Positions 33,700 to 45,369 of a DNA stretch of 64,000 nt are shown piece by piece. The stretch covers positions 11,106,546 to 11,170,545 of the forward strand of contig JAJEKV010000009.1 in assembly GCA_021234155.1 (NCBI GenBank), given 5' to 3'. This DNA comes from Isoetes taiwanensis. Its lineage: Eukaryota > Streptophyta > Lycopodiopsida > Isoetales > Isoetaceae. Numbering within the stretch: the stretch's first letter is position 1; every line of letters starts with the position of its first letter. The notes beneath the pieces were generated by a model. The model saw nothing but the letters and a program-made list of their open reading frames with translations. It had not been told where the DNA came from and did not search any database. Position numbers and translations under genes: made by a program.

Positions 33700-34310
33700 T
33701 GGAGCAAGGGTTCATAGGTCGAGTGTTTCTCCATTTGGGGCGCCAGTTTTGTTTGTTAAAATGAAAGATGGGACATTAAGGTTGTGTATTGATTATCGTA
33801 TACTTAACCAGATTACAGTGAAGAATAGATACGCATTGCCCAGAGTTGATGAGCTATTTGACCAACTGGGCCAAGCTAAGTACTTTACAAAAAATTGATC
33901 TACGATCTGGATATCACCAGATCCGGATCAAGGATACAAATATTTATAAGACTGCATTTAGGACACGCTATGGATATTACGAGTTTGTTGTAATGCCGTT
34001 TGGGTTGACAAATGCTCCTGCCACCTTCATACACCTAATGAATGAGATATTCCGACCTTTCTTGGATAAGTTTATATTGGTTTTCTTTGATGATATTTTG
34101 GTATATTCCAGAACATTAGAGGAGCATGTGGAACATGTAAAACAGACATTAGCTATTTTGCGACGAGAGAAGTCGTATGGTAAGCTATCTAAGTGTTATT
34201 TTGCACAAACAAACTAGATTGGTATACCTTGGGCATGTTATTTCAGAGAAGGGATTGGAGCCAGATCCTTCTAAGATTGAGCAGTTAAGGATTGGCCCAC
34301 ACAAAAGACG
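33700..34310 (+). pseudogene. Reverse transcriptase, broken
   Basis: Segments with LRLCIDYR (about 33780), DLRSGYHQI (about 33898), [15 protein letters not shown] (about 33983) and FFDDILVYS (about 34083) are the standard motifs, the last being the catalytic F/Y-x-D-D. A one-base shift near an A run at 33888-33895 and further shifts near 34217 and 34290 break the frame. Confidence 0.85.
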
Positions 34311-34925
34311 GTGAAGGAGGTAAAGTCATTCTTGGGATTAGCGGTGTATTACCGTAAATTTGTTCCTAAATTTGCAAAGATTGCTGCTCCTTTGACTTCT
34401 TTGTCGGGTAAGAAGAATGATTTGCATTGGACTGATAGTTGTCAGGAAAGTTTTCAAAGGTTAAAGGATGTTTTGATTAGTGCACCAGTTTTCAGGATTC
34501 CTGACATGAATATACCCTTTCATGTAGTCACTGATGCTTCTGGGAAAGCTATAGGGGGAGTCTTGCTGCAGGATGGCCGAGTTTGTGCTTACATATCTCG
34601 TAAGTTGTCCCCTGCTGAACAAAATTACCCAGTGCATGATCTGGAAATGTTGGCTATTATCCATGCCTTGAGAGTATATGGAGACATTACTTATTGGGTC
34701 GTCATTTCTTTTTGAAGATTGACCACCAAAATTTGAAGTATTTTGCAAAACAGCCGTATCTGAACAATAGGCAAAGGAGATGGATGCAACTAAGAGAAGA
34801 GTATGACTTTGAAATTGAATATCAACCTGGCAAAGAAAATGTGTTTGCTGATGCTTTGTCTAGAAGGTCACTTTTAACCTCTATTAGTGTGCTTCAAGGA
34901 CAATGGGATGCTATATTCTTAGCAA
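34311..34925 (+). pseudogene. RNase H region, broken
   Basis: VKSFLGLAVYYRKF links the reverse transcriptase to RNase H, followed by TDASGKAIGGVL (about 34528), ISRKLSPAEQNY and HDLEMLAI. A frame change near 34690 leads to KIDHQNLKYF and the end ENVFADALSRR. Confidence 0.85.
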
Positions 34926-35754
34926 ATTGAGGAATGATCCATATTTTGCACCTGTGGTGGAGAACCCTCAAGATTTTCCGAGGTATGCATTGTCCAAAGG
35001 AGTTTTATATTATAATGGCCGTATGCGTATTCCTAATGATGAGGATTTGAGATTGAGATTGTTTTATGAAGCACATGACAGTCCTTTAGCGGGCCACCCA
35101 GGGGTACACAAAACTTTGAAGAAAATGCATCAGAATTTCTTTTGGCCCAGACAGAAAAGGATGGTTAAGGAGTACGTGGCTAGATGTTTATCTTGTCAGA
35201 AGGTAAAAGCATCAAGGTTTAGGGAGCCTGGAGAATTACAACCTATAGTAATTTCATCTTCTAAGTGGGAGAGTATTTCCATGGACTTCATTGTTGAACT
35301 TCCCCGGACACGTTCAGGTTATGATGCAATTTATGTTGTGGTTGATCGGCTAACTAAGCAAGCCCATTTTATGCCTACAAAGACTACTGCTACATCGATG
35401 GATATTTCTAAGTTATTTGTTAAGGAGGTCTTTAGGTTGCATGGAATGCCAGCCACTATTACATCAGATCGAGATACAAAGTTTATGAACCAATTTTGGC
35501 AAGGGTTGTTTCAAAATATTGGGACTAAGTTATATGCCAGTACATCTTATCGTCCTCAGGCAGATGACCAGGTGGAGCGAGTTAATCAAGTCTTGGAAGA
35601 TATATTTAGGATGTACGTGCCTAGTCAACCAAAGGTATGGGATTCTTATTTGTACTTGGCCGAGTTTGCGTACAACAACACTTATCAAGATTCCATCAAA
35701 ATGAGTCCTTTTGAGGCAATGTATGATAAGGAGTGTCGTTGTCCTCTTAATTAG
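34926..35754 (+). pseudogene. Integrase catalytic region
   Basis: An HPGVHKT..H and CLSCQK zinc-binding part is followed by the core domain with SMDFI (first Asp), SDRDTKF (second Asp) and the QVERVNQ segment (Glu). The three catalytic residues are present. The frame ends at a stop (35752-35754) and resumes in another frame for the C-terminus. The duplication breakpoint (35025) is inside this region. Confidence 0.88.
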
Positions 35755-35804
35755 AGGGATCCTCAATGCAATGTTGAAGTAGCTATAATGAGGTAGCGGA
35801 GGAC

Positions 35805-36317
35805 ATGGATGCTCAACTAAGGATACTTCGTCAGAACTTGGCTGTGGCACAAAATAGACAAAAACAATATGCAGACAAGAGACCTAGGTCACTTGAATTC
35901 AAAAAGGGGGATTATGTGTTCTTGAGAATTAATCCCAAGCAAAGCTCACTGGCATTTAAAAGTGCAGGTAAATGGGCCCCTAGGTATGCGGGTCCATATG
36001 AGATTTTGGAACGCATTGGAAATGTGGCTTACAGGTTGGAGTTACCTTCGCACTTAAAAGTAGATAACGTCTTCTACGTGAGTAACTTGAGGAAGTATAT
36101 TTTTTATCCTTCCCATATATTGGGGGACGATGATTTAGTAAGCAGGGAGAACTTTCTGTACCCCCGACCAGAACGTATTCTGCGAGAGGAGACCCGTCGC
36201 TCAAGGAAGCGAATGATACGAAGATTTTTGGTTCAATGGGCGGGTTGTCCTAAGGAAGATGCCGCGTGGGAAGACGCGAATTGGATTCTTCGCGAGTTTT
36301 CGGAGATGCGCCCATGA
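35805..36317 (+). pseudogene. Integrase C-terminus with chromodomain
   Basis: GPYEILERIGNVAYRLELP is the usual integrase C-terminal SH3-like part. RRFLVQWAGCPKEDAAWED followed by ANWILREF is a chromodomain, which in chromoviruses guides integration toward marked chromatin. This copy is open to its stop; the duplicate at 52358 is frameshifted before the chromodomain. Confidence 0.88.
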
Positions 36318-36347
36318 GGACATGGGTTGAATTTTTGGAGGCAAGAC

Positions 36348-37129
36348 TGTAACGGACCTAGGATTTTGAGGTATATTGTGGAATTATATTATTAAGGGGG
36401 TGCAATGGAATAATAAAATTAAAATACCATACATACAGAGTATACATCGTATATGCAAAGTTTATACAGACAAATATACTGGTGGTTAATAAATGCAGAT
36501 ATAGTGAATATCTTGATGCATGTGATGGTGGAACATTTTGGAAGGCGATAGATTGCAGCTGGATTGCTTAGTTATTACATAAGTGGTCTTAAATGTTGGA
36601 ATTAAGTTGCAATGGTCATGCTTATAGTGGATACCCATGGTGTAGTTATGCTTGTTGGGCTAGTAACTTGGATTACAGGGGCGAGGCTACGGTAAGGCTG
36701 AGCTATTATTTCTAGTTTAATGCTTTGTATTGTTGATGCTAGACATGTCCTAGATCCCCGATCCCAACTTAGTTCGTGTGACTAAACCGTGGTTGATGGT
36801 GTAAGCAGAGGTGCGAGATGCTCCGGAGAGTAGTCAAGCTTCAGGAAGGCGAGAGTAGAAGTGTGGATTGCCAGTTAAATAACTTGCTTACTATTATTAT
36901 TATATGTTGGCTTGCGGCTACAATTATTAAGAATATTAGTTGTTGTGCGGGGTTATTGCTGAGTAATGGGCAAGTATATTTTTTGGACCTTAGAACATAT
37001 ACAAAGATTAAATTCTTTACCTAGGCATGCATGTGTTAATTTCTTGAGTTCCAAGGCTTAAGTAGATCCAACGGTAGAGATTGATGGGATCTTCAGTTAC
37101 TGAGAGGTTAATTGGCCAGGCCCGTCACA
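36348..37129 (+). repeat. Gypsy 3' LTR
   Basis: Begins TGTAACGG right after a purine-rich tract (ggaggcaaga, 36337-36346) and ends CCGTCACA. About 782 bp. The end matches the partial 5' LTR. Confidence 0.88.
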
Positions 37130-37132
37130 CGA

Positions 37133-37217
37133 GAACCCGCTTGTGGTTCTCCCGAGGTACCACACGCGATATGCATTCTCGTCACGGCCATTCATCATGA
37201 AATCGAAGGTTAATTTA
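37133..37217 (+). repeat. Dispersed repeat at the right LTR flank
   Basis: Matches 13010-13112 ('ttctcccgag.taccacac', 'catcatgaaatcgaaggtt'). The gypsy element apparently inserted into this older repeat. Confidence 0.7.
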
Positions 37218-37435
37218 GACCTAACCTGCCAATACTTATTCTAATCGACCCTAAACCTCGAAGCAGACTTGACAGAACAAGTTGATTAGGGTTGTGAAAG
37301 AGATTGATGGGGTTGCTAAGAATCGAGGTATGTTAGAGAGCTGGGAATTGAAGTACCGGCCAATTAATGGCCAAATTCGAAAAAATCTTTAGAGGGATTG
37401 GGCAGTCACTTCACCCCAATTCTCCTCCCTAAAAA

Positions 37436-37779
37436 ATGGAGGCAATTGATCCATTGCCATGCACAGAGGAGGCATTCAACCTAGCGCGATTGGAAATTGC
37501 TTCAGGTAAGCTACGCCTGTAACAATCCTGGCCACTTGACAGTTTGGTATACGTATTTATGTGCGTATATGCATGCTTGGCATACATGCAGCATATGATG
37601 GATATAAGCAAAGGTTTTGCTTAGAAATGGATTTTGGGGAAAAGATTTTTGCAAACGTGAAGCTTTTTGCAAATGTATACTACCCGAGCGTGAAAGACAG
37701 AGAAGGATTCGATCAGAGATACCGAGGAGGCAAGAGCGTAGAGATTGCATCAAGAACGGCACCAAATCCTTTCTTATAG
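37436..37779 (+). CDS. Candidate small two-exon gene or gene fragment
   Basis: Exon 1 (37436-37505, MEAIDPLPCTEEAFNLARLE...) ends at a good donor (TTCAG followed by GTAAGC). Exon 2 (37592-37779) follows an acceptor (ACATGCAG) in matching phase and ends at TAG. The predicted product is about 86 residues, with a charged C-terminal half (DREGFDQRYRGG). I recognise no domain. The duplicate at 54021-54364 keeps the same structure but differs over about 12 residues in the middle. It may be the 5' end of a longer gene cut by the CACTA insertion, or a small unknown gene. Confidence 0.35.
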
Positions 37780-38064
37780 GTGGGATTTTTTCTGTTGATT
37801 CTATGGATTTCATGGCTGTGGCTATGAGTAAATTTTTCCCTGCTTTGTGATAAGAGAATGAGTCAGGATAACCTTTGGCATAAAAAATGTCCATGATTAT
37901 GGAAATATCGATCAAGAACGGGACTATCGGATCTGTTCAGTAGTTAATTGTTGTTTTTTATGTTACTATTCCGTTGGTTTTATTTGTCTGAGTTGTTATT
38001 TCCTTTATGTTATGTTTGTCTATTGTTAACAAAGGTAGTTAATGGTAAATAAGTATACAAGGAG

Positions 38065-39010
38065 CACTACCACCCCAAAACTGGGTCCACATGTTGTTTT
38101 TCAGTGTTTTTTTGCAAAAACAACACCAAAAACTACGTGTTGTTTTTTGTCTGGATTTGCTAGAAATGACGTGTAGTTTTTAGCAAAATTTTTATACATG
38201 TAGTTTTTTTTGTTAAAAGTCTACACGTAGAGTTTTGTCAAAATTATCTACACGTAGGAATTACATGTGTTTCAACATGTTGTTTTTAAAAAGTAGTCGT
38301 AGTTTTCAAGTGTTGCTTTAAGAAAAAAAAAAGACATGTGGTTCTTAATAAAACTTAAAAGGTCCACGTGTTGTTTTTAACTGTTGTTTTGCAAAAAAAA
38401 CAAAAAAATTACACTGAAAAACTACATAGAGAATTTTGTCCGACTTTGCTAGAAACTACAAGTAGTTGTCTACACCTTTTTTTTAACTATATTGTTTTTA
38501 GTTGTTGGTTTTCCAAAAAAATGATATGTGGTTTTAAGAAAAAAATGTAGTTAATCAAAACTAGGTCCCCTCGGAAAGAGCAGGTCAAGGCAGCGGTCTG
38601 GGAAAGAACCCTCCACGTTGTAGACACTCTGGGGAGATTTGTGGCATGAGTTGTAGATAGGTACACTTATTAGGTGGGTGCTTGCCCTGGTGTGGGCAGG
38701 AGTACCCTAATACCGCTCTTCTTGTATTTTTTCTGGATTAATATTAGTTAATGTGATCCTTCAAAAAAAAAAAAAAAAAAAAATAGGTGCTATTTTTTAG
38801 TATTGTTTTACATAAAATCCACATGTGGCTTTTTAAAAATAAGCATTTTCAAGTGTAGTTAGCAAAAAACTAACACGTCATTTCTTAAGGGTAGCGGTTG
38901 TTTCGACTGTTGTTTTTGGGAAAAAATAAAAAAACCACCCACACGCAGTTTTAAAATTTACAAAAACAACGCATGCTTTTTACCAAAAAATACATTTAAA
39001 GATAATATTG
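38065..39010. repeat. CACTA left subterminal repeats
   Basis: Repeated words such as tctacacgtag, catgtagtttttt and gtgttgttttt at irregular spacing, in the range where CACTA transposase-binding repeats are expected. Interrupted by a truncated LINE at 38567-38782. Confidence 0.7.
38567..38782 (+). mobile_element. 5'-truncated LINE 3' end inside the CACTA element
   Basis: About 195 bp of unique sequence ends in 'ggattaatattagttaatg', 'tgatccttc' and a poly-A run of about 21. The left flank ends AACTAGGT (38559-38566) and the right flank resumes with a matching word. In copy 2 the right repeat is intact (AACTAGGT at 55371-55378), while here it reads AATAGGT. The target duplication and poly-A tail indicate a LINE-driven insertion. 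Confidence 0.75.
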
Positions 39011-42000
39011 AGAAAAAAAAGCACTATGTTGTTATGCTAATTTATTTATAAACCCTGGTACAAACTATTATTAATTTCTTGCCTTTTGGGAATCGAACCC
39101 AAATAATTCCATTAGGCATGGTAGTTCTTAAAGCATATTGTGACTTCCAATTATGTATGTTTGTTCTTATATATAGTTATTAAACCATAGAGTTCCAGCT
39201 TTCAATGTTTCTGAACTTTTGTGATTCTAGACATAATAATCATGATAGTAACAGCTACTACCTAAACAATGTATTTTCAATGCATGTATTTCCAATGCAT
39301 GTATTTTCAAGTATGGGAAGTCGATTCCGTAATCCATATTCCAATTACTTAAACCTTGTTCTTTACATACTCCTCGCTTTCATATCCTCACTTTGTCTCG
39401 CCAATTCCATGGGATTTCAAAATCCTGCAAAAGCTCCATTGAGCTTTGGAGCTGCGCCAAAGAGACCTTTGTTTCACAAAGGCATGCCTTTATTTCTCAT
39501 TTATTTTCCTAACTAAACTTTGTCAACCTCGTGAACAAATGCAAAATGCCAAACCCAATGAAAATGCAAAAAATGGAAAACATATCTTATTGTCTACTTA
39601 CAATATTTTGCCGTATGCAGACCTTTGTTTTTTTTGTACCTTAGCTAAACCTTACGAACCCGCCCGACAATGCGAAAAGAATGTTACAAGAATGGTGTCA
39701 CATGAATGCAGATAAAGAAATAATGGTGTCAAGTAAATGCAGTGAACTTTTTTTTACATAAGACCGAAGGACGCCATCTTTATCCGTAACTTTCTAATGC
39801 AAGGTTGGGTTTTAATAGACAACAAAACCCGACCCTCCTCTTCATCCTTCCAGCTTTGAACAAATTGAGAAGAAAAATAGCATCAGACCATACAGGCCAA
39901 ACGGAAAAAATAAATATAAGTAACCATCAAATTTGTGCCTTGTGGACTTTTTGGGCATTTAATATGTATCACACCTAGGGTGCCAAACATCCAACGGCGA
40001 TTGGCACCCTAATATTTTTGGACCGGGGGATTTCGCTTTGTCCCAACTTTCTAAGCAACATGTGAGACAAAATCCGGGAAGAGTGGCCCCTTTTGCACAG
40101 AGCTCCAAATTTTTGCAAATTCGGCAAAAAATCGCGCCTGCATTGATCATTTTGCTTAAATCCGGTGGCTCCATAACTCATTCAAACAATAATTTGGATT
40201 TATACAGAACTCAGATCTTTCCTTTGAACATATGGAGCTTCAAAACTCATTCAAAGCTGTTATCGCATAAATATGGGCTGGACGGAGTGCTTGGGGTCAT
40301 ATAAATAGGAAGGAAGATTGATACCTCGAAGAAGAGATATCGCAACATGCAGAACACCGTTTCTTGCAAACTACATGTCAGTTTTATTTTTAAAGACTTG
40401 GGCACCTGTGTGATACGAACTGTGGCAAAACGAATTTCCAGTGTCTAGAGGGTGCCCAAATTTGCCACGTATTTAAGTTTGGGCACCGATAGTGTAATTT
40501 CACCCTAAGTTATTTAAGTTATTGTTCTATATTTTATAAATAAAGCTCGTTAAAAAGGTTTTGTGCTCTTTTTACTCGAAATAATAATGATGATACACTT
40601 TTTTAATTAGCATCGAGGAATGGCATTTGGGATGCCATTTTGGCATACGGGAGGGGCCTCGCAACCGGCGACAGTGGGGAACAAGTCTCCTTCTTGTGCC
40701 AGAATGGTAGACCAAATGTCATTCCCCTACAAGATAGAAGTTGGGGAGCAGTTTGTATTCCATATTTTCAAGCCGTGGAACTGTAGAGATCGTTGTGACA
40801 ATCTAATACGGGAGCTGTTTTGCATAGATTCATCACAAATCTTGATAATTTTCAGGATCAAGTATATCCAGAACAATTATAGAAATTTTATTGTGCTTTG
40901 AGATATAGCGGCAAAAATCCTTAGCAAAAATCTGTCTTTACCTTGCTTCAACAGTAACTTTTACTATTAATCACCAGATGAGCAGAATGAGCTTCCCAAT
41001 GTCCATTCCATGATGGATTGAGTAGACAGATGGTGCCACATAACTACACCACATCCTAAAACTGCGATCCAACTTCTACTGTGTTAATTTTGTTGTTTAG
41101 CTTTAACACAAGAATGACAAGTGACAACATCAATGAGATTGAATATATAAGAGAAAAAACTCTTTTCAATTCTAGAATGTTAGATAGATTGAGTTCTTGC
41201 TTTAAAAGCATTAGGCTCTAATAAATAGAGTACGTTTTTAGGAATTGTTAAATCAAGCACGAAGCCTTGTTTGCATATTGTTGTTATTGGTTGTAGTTTA
41301 AAGGGTTGGTTTTTAATGGGCTTTTTAAATGATCATCTTCTTCTACTTCTTTGCAATGTATATATGCATTGCCAAATAAGTTTAGCCTATGTAAAGTGCA
41401 TGCCCTCTTGGACTTTACAACTTTTGGAACTTTTGTTAGCGTCAGCAGGTTCTATTAGAACTCGTCCACCAGTGCATGAGACAAGCATGTCTACGCAGAA
41501 TACTGTGGACCAAATAGCATGTCCAAACATACCATCAACGAGAAATTATTGCACACTGGGCTTGCGAGAGACTTCTCCCTCGGCGGATTTTGTTGCCAGA
41601 TTACACTTAGCAGAGATAGGTCCTCAACCTTCGGCATTGTCGGCATCGCAGAGATGAGGGATTGCCTAGCTACAGAGGCGACGACACATTTCGTTACCGA
41701 GGTGATGCACATATAGGCGGATGGCATTATCTCAGCACATTAGGTTGGAGCAGCATGACTCGATAGTCCTTGACATCTCTTGATACATTTTAGGGATGTC
41801 ATTTTCAACCTTCATGCATTGTGCCATGGCAATCACCTAAAAGGCACCATCTTTTCCGTTCAGAAGGATCTTACCTGCGGACGAAAAGAGGAATTGTGTC
41901 GAGTTTGGAAAGCTCACCGAAAAAGAAATGGGCAGTATAAAGTGGAGGTCGAACTATCTATCTACACCGTGTTTAACTATCATTATACAAATTGTGTTAA

Positions 42001-42673
42001 AAATTAAGTTTCATCTTTCTTTTTGTAGTATTATTTTGCCATGATAAAGAAAAAGTAGAATCATTTTTTTATAAGCAATAAGGGTAGGTAAGTAGGTAGC
42101 TAGATAGAATTTTAACGGGAGGGAACAATACAAAAGGGCAGAAGCCCACACTGAACAAGGGGCTAAGGCCCAAACCTGGGGTCGAAGCCCCATCACAAGA
42201 CTAACAATAAAATATTAAGATTTACATACAAAACACAATCAAAGAGATCATCCAAATGTGGAGAAGCAGTTAGAAGTATCCCAACCAGGGGTTTGCCGGC
42301 CATTGATCAAGAACAATTGCTGAGCCTTTCCGATATACTGCCCATTTGTTCTGGAGCCTGGTTTGTCTGACCTTGCATAGCATGTCTCATCGCCGAGTGA
42401 GCTGAAGTGGTGAGAGGTCCTCTTGTATAGAGAAGTGAGTGCTTTGGAGGTGCCTGCCATGTTGCAGAACATAAAGTATATCCCGGGGTGCAAGAAAATG
42501 CACTAAAAGATGGTATGGCTGGTCACGCCGGTGAGCTCTCACTTTTTGCGCTGTAAAAGATCATGGGCTTCGAATGTGCATGATGTTTATAAAAAAGTGC
42601 TCAGTTGCATTGGTATCAGAACCAAAAGATATTTCCTGGACCCTCGAGGCCTTGAGTTTAGGAGACATAGAGA

Positions 42674-42712
42674 GAGGGAGGGAGGGAGGGAGGGAGGGAG
42701 GGAGAGAGAGAG
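42674..42712. repeat. (GGGA)n microsatellite
   Basis: GGGA units followed by GAGA; about 10 units. It is shorter and interrupted in copy 2 (59263-59300). Confidence 0.9.
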
Positions 42713-42779
42713 CATGTTGGAGCCTAGGTGGCATGTTTGAGCCCACTTGAGCATAGTTTCAAGTTGGCCCAGTGTGCCA

Positions 42780-43261
42780 TCCCGAATGATCCCAAACAAT
42801 CTTGCTACTGCAAAAGGCGCTCTTGACTTCTAATTGCTACACTGGGAGGAGGATAAATCCAAATCCCATTCTGTCAGTTCCTATTGCTTCACATCTTCAA
42901 CTGCAGCCTCTCGACCATGTCCCAAGTGCAAACGACCAAAACTCGCAATCCATAACGTAAACTCTACAATAACCTAGCAACACACAGGGTTTACATTTCG
43001 GATGCTGAAACGTGGTTGTTTTTATGGATAACTAGGTGCACCATTTATGAACATGCATGCAGAGCTATGGCAATTGAAATAACAGAGTTTGGATCTATCG
43101 GCTATCCCGAACGATCCCAAACAATCTTGCTACTGCAAAAGGCGCTCTTGACTTCTAATTGCCACACTGGGAGGAGGATAAATCCAAAACCCATTCTGTC
43201 AGTTTCTATTGCTTCACATCTTCAACTTCAACTTCTCGACCATGTTCCAAGTGCAAACGAT
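42780..43261 (+). repeat. Two direct repeats of about 157 bp
   Basis: 42780-42935 and 43104-43261 share almost all bases from 'tcccgaa.gatcccaaacaa' to 'ccaagtgcaaacga'. They are separated by about 170 bp. Confidence 0.85.
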
Positions 43262-43362
43262 ATGGACCATCTTCTTAGTCAAAAAACATTTTGTGACATG
43301 GATATAACATGGTGATGATGTGGAGGTGATATGCAGGTGACATGCAGGTGATGTTGATGATG

Positions 43363-43775
43363 TGTGATGATGTGGAGGTGATATAATGGAAACTATGATA
43401 TGTATGCACAATGGTGCTTGATTTTGAAAATTTTAAGCCAACTTTTTGCCTTTTCTAGAAATGTCATGTCAAAGGTGTGCTTTCTCTTTCTACCTTTGTT
43501 TTTTAGAGAGACAAGATGGTTTTGGATCTTAGAAATGGCCAAATTGGATGAAACTTTAGCAATTTTTGATGAGTGTGATGATGCAGAGGTGATATAATGG
43601 AAACTTTGACATGTATACACGATGGTGCTTGATTTTGAGATTTTTAGACCAACTTTTTGCCTTTTTTAGAAATGTCATATCAAAGGTGTACTTACTCTCT
43701 CTATCTTGTTTTTTAGAGAGAGAAGATGGTTTTGGACCATAGGAAGGGCCAAATTGGATGGAACTTTAGCAATTT
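43363..43775 (+). repeat. Two tandem units of about 210 bp
   Basis: Units start near 43363 and 43573 with 'gtgatgatg..gaggtgatat' and share 'gatggtgcttgattttga', 'accaactttttgcctttt' and 'aaattggatg.aactttagca'. The GATGTG-rich stretch before the first unit is a local simple repeat. Confidence 0.85.
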
Positions 43776-43956
43776 TTCATTGGATGAATGGTGTAATATT
43801 GGCTAGGAAAAATATTGGCCAAAGAAATAATATGAAAGATTGAAGAAACTGCAAACCCCTTGGTTTTAGTACTCAAAAGCAAATTCTAAGGTGAGGAATA
43901 GACTTATTTATGACTCAGGTTATTAACACGTATTGACTTATGTGTATGGTTTTTAG

Positions 43957-44186
43957 ATGAGGTTGCTAGGGGCAAGAACTGGCAGGAGGTGCCATCTTTC
44001 GATCTGTATAGAGGTATTACATTTTGTATGTCAATGTAAACCTGATTGGGTATCTTAAAAATTGCTAAATTTGATTGGGTATCTTAAAACTGCATGCTTA
44101 ATTTGAATTCAGGTGTTCGAAGTTGGGCCATTTTCTTTTATGGTCGAGCTGCGGAAGGCAGAAGGTGACACCATTGAGTTTTTGCA
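43957..44186 (+). pseudogene. Captured CIPK (CBL-interacting kinase) exons
   Basis: Two exons with good splice sites. The first, 43957-44013, reads MRLLGARTGRRCHLSICIE, flanked by TTTTTAG and GTATTA. The second, 44113-44186, reads VFEVGPFSFMVELRK then AEGDTIEFL, flanked by ATTCAG and GTAAGT. Joined in phase they match the C-terminal phosphatase-interaction region of plant CIPK/SnRK3 kinases, where a 'GRKG.L' segment is followed by 'VFEV.P....VEL.K..GDT.E'. The kinase domain and NAF motif are not seen, so this is a captured fragment. A possible further acceptor lies at 44348. The copy in the second CACTA element has lost the frame. Confidence 0.75.
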
Positions 44187-44500
44187 GTAAGTTTCTGTTT
44201 AATTTGGTTGGGAGAGTTTTCTAATGGTTTCGTTAAACTGAGTTTCCCAATGCATTTATCTTAGTAGAGTTTTCCAATGTAGCTGCAACGTTTTGATGCT
44301 TTGCAGTGCCTACTCCTTACATAAAGGTTGAACATTTGTGTTATGCAGATCTGGTAAAGGTTTCCTGCAGGTGGCCAGGATGGCAGCAATGGCTTTATCA
44401 TCATAAGAAGATGCAATGGACTTGCTCTCAAGTATAGGAAGTTTTAGAATCCTAATCCCCCTGTTTTATTATTTATTGTTATTGCGATGAGGCTGCCCGC

Positions 44501-45265
44501 GTGGCATGTTTGAGCCACTTTGGCATGTTGGAGCCTAGGTGGCATGTAGGAGCCTGCATGGCATGTTTGAGCCACCTTGGCATGTTGGAGCCTGCCTGGC
44601 ATATTTGATACACCTTGGCATGTCTGAGCCTAGCTGGCATATTGGAGCCTAGGTGGTATGTTTGAGCCACCTTGGCATGTTGGAGCCTAGGTGGCATGTT
44701 GGGAGCCCACGTGGCATGTATGAGCCACCTTGGCATGTTGGAGCCTAGGTGGCATGTTGGGAGCCCACGTGGCATGTATGAGCCACCTTGGCATGTTGCA
44801 GCCTAGGTGGCATGTTGGAGCCCGCATGGCATGTTTGAGCCACCTTGGCATGTTTGAGCCTTGGTGGCATGTTGGTGCCTAGGCGGCATGCTTGAGCCAC
44901 CTTGGCAGGTTGGAGCCTAGGTGGCATGTTGGAGCCCACATGGCATGTTTCAGCCACCTTGATATGTTGGAGCCTAGGTGGCATGAAGCCCACGTGGCAT
45001 GTTTGAGCCTAGGTGTCATGTTGAAGCCTAGGTGGCATGTTTGAGGCACGTTGGCATGTTGGAGCCTAGGTCGCATGTTGGAGCCCATGTGGCATGTTGG
45101 AGCTTATAGGTGGCATGTAGGAGCCCGCATGGCATGTTTGAGCCACCTTGGCATGTTTGAGCCTAGGTGACATGTTGGTGCCTAGGTGGCATGCTTGAGC
45201 CACCTTGGCATGTTGGAGCCTAGGTGGCATGTTGGAGCCCACGTGGCATGTTTGAGCCACCTTGG
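44501..45265 (+). repeat. 19-bp satellite array, copy 1
   Basis: About 40 units alternate between GGCATGTTGGAGCCTAGGT and GGCATGTTTGAGCCACCTT, so the higher-order period is 38 bp. Occasional units are shortened or mutated. It produces long open stretches on the minus strand made of repeated HATWAPNMPPRL-like peptides, which are not genes. Confidence 0.92.
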
Positions 45266-45369
45266 ATCTAACCTTTGAAGGTATTTTTCATGAATGTAAA
45301 ACAATACGATACATTTCCAAATTTGAGCACACAAACAATATTCCAGGTGGTGGTGCTTTGCTTAAGAAA

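Larger units (their letters stand above)
31568..37129 (+). mobile_element. Ty3/gypsy chromovirus, decayed, with truncated 5' LTR
   Basis: The order is partial LTR, tRNA-Met-type primer site, gag with zinc knuckle, protease, reverse transcriptase, RNase H, integrase, chromodomain and a full 3' LTR. Pol order with integrase after RNase H, plus a C-terminal chromodomain, places it in the chromovirus branch of Ty3/gypsy. Several frameshifts and stops break the coding region, so it is inactive. The 5' LTR keeps only its last 137 bp. The right end from 35025 onward recurs at 51578 as part of the tandem duplication. Confidence 0.9.
39088..43956. other. CACTA interior, mostly unassigned
   Basis: Several short open stretches (for example 40620-40900, 41271-41657 and 41780-42007) are kept in both duplicated copies, but I recognise no domain in any. 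A small inverted-repeat structure may lie at about 39971-40495 (cacctagggtgcc against cactatcggtgcc reversed), possibly a nested CACTA-type MITE, though its target duplication is not evident. Confidence 0.3.

Noticed and set aside
39088-39102. tRNA-like word 'gggaatcgaaccc' (B box on the minus strand)
   Set aside because: No matching acceptor stem, anticodon arm or A box within 80 nt.
41491-42007. Kinase activation-loop-like peptide near the CIPK fragment
   Set aside because: Short resemblance only; no kinase motifs in order, and the frames do not connect by plausible splice sites.
44479-45260. Several minus-strand frames with repeated NMPPRLQHAKVAQTCH-like peptides
   Set aside because: They are read-throughs of the 19-bp satellite, which repeats in all three frames over 57 bp.
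44501-45265. Possible CRISPR-like array
   Set aside because: Repeat units are contiguous 19-mers without unique spacers, and the context is a plant transposon.
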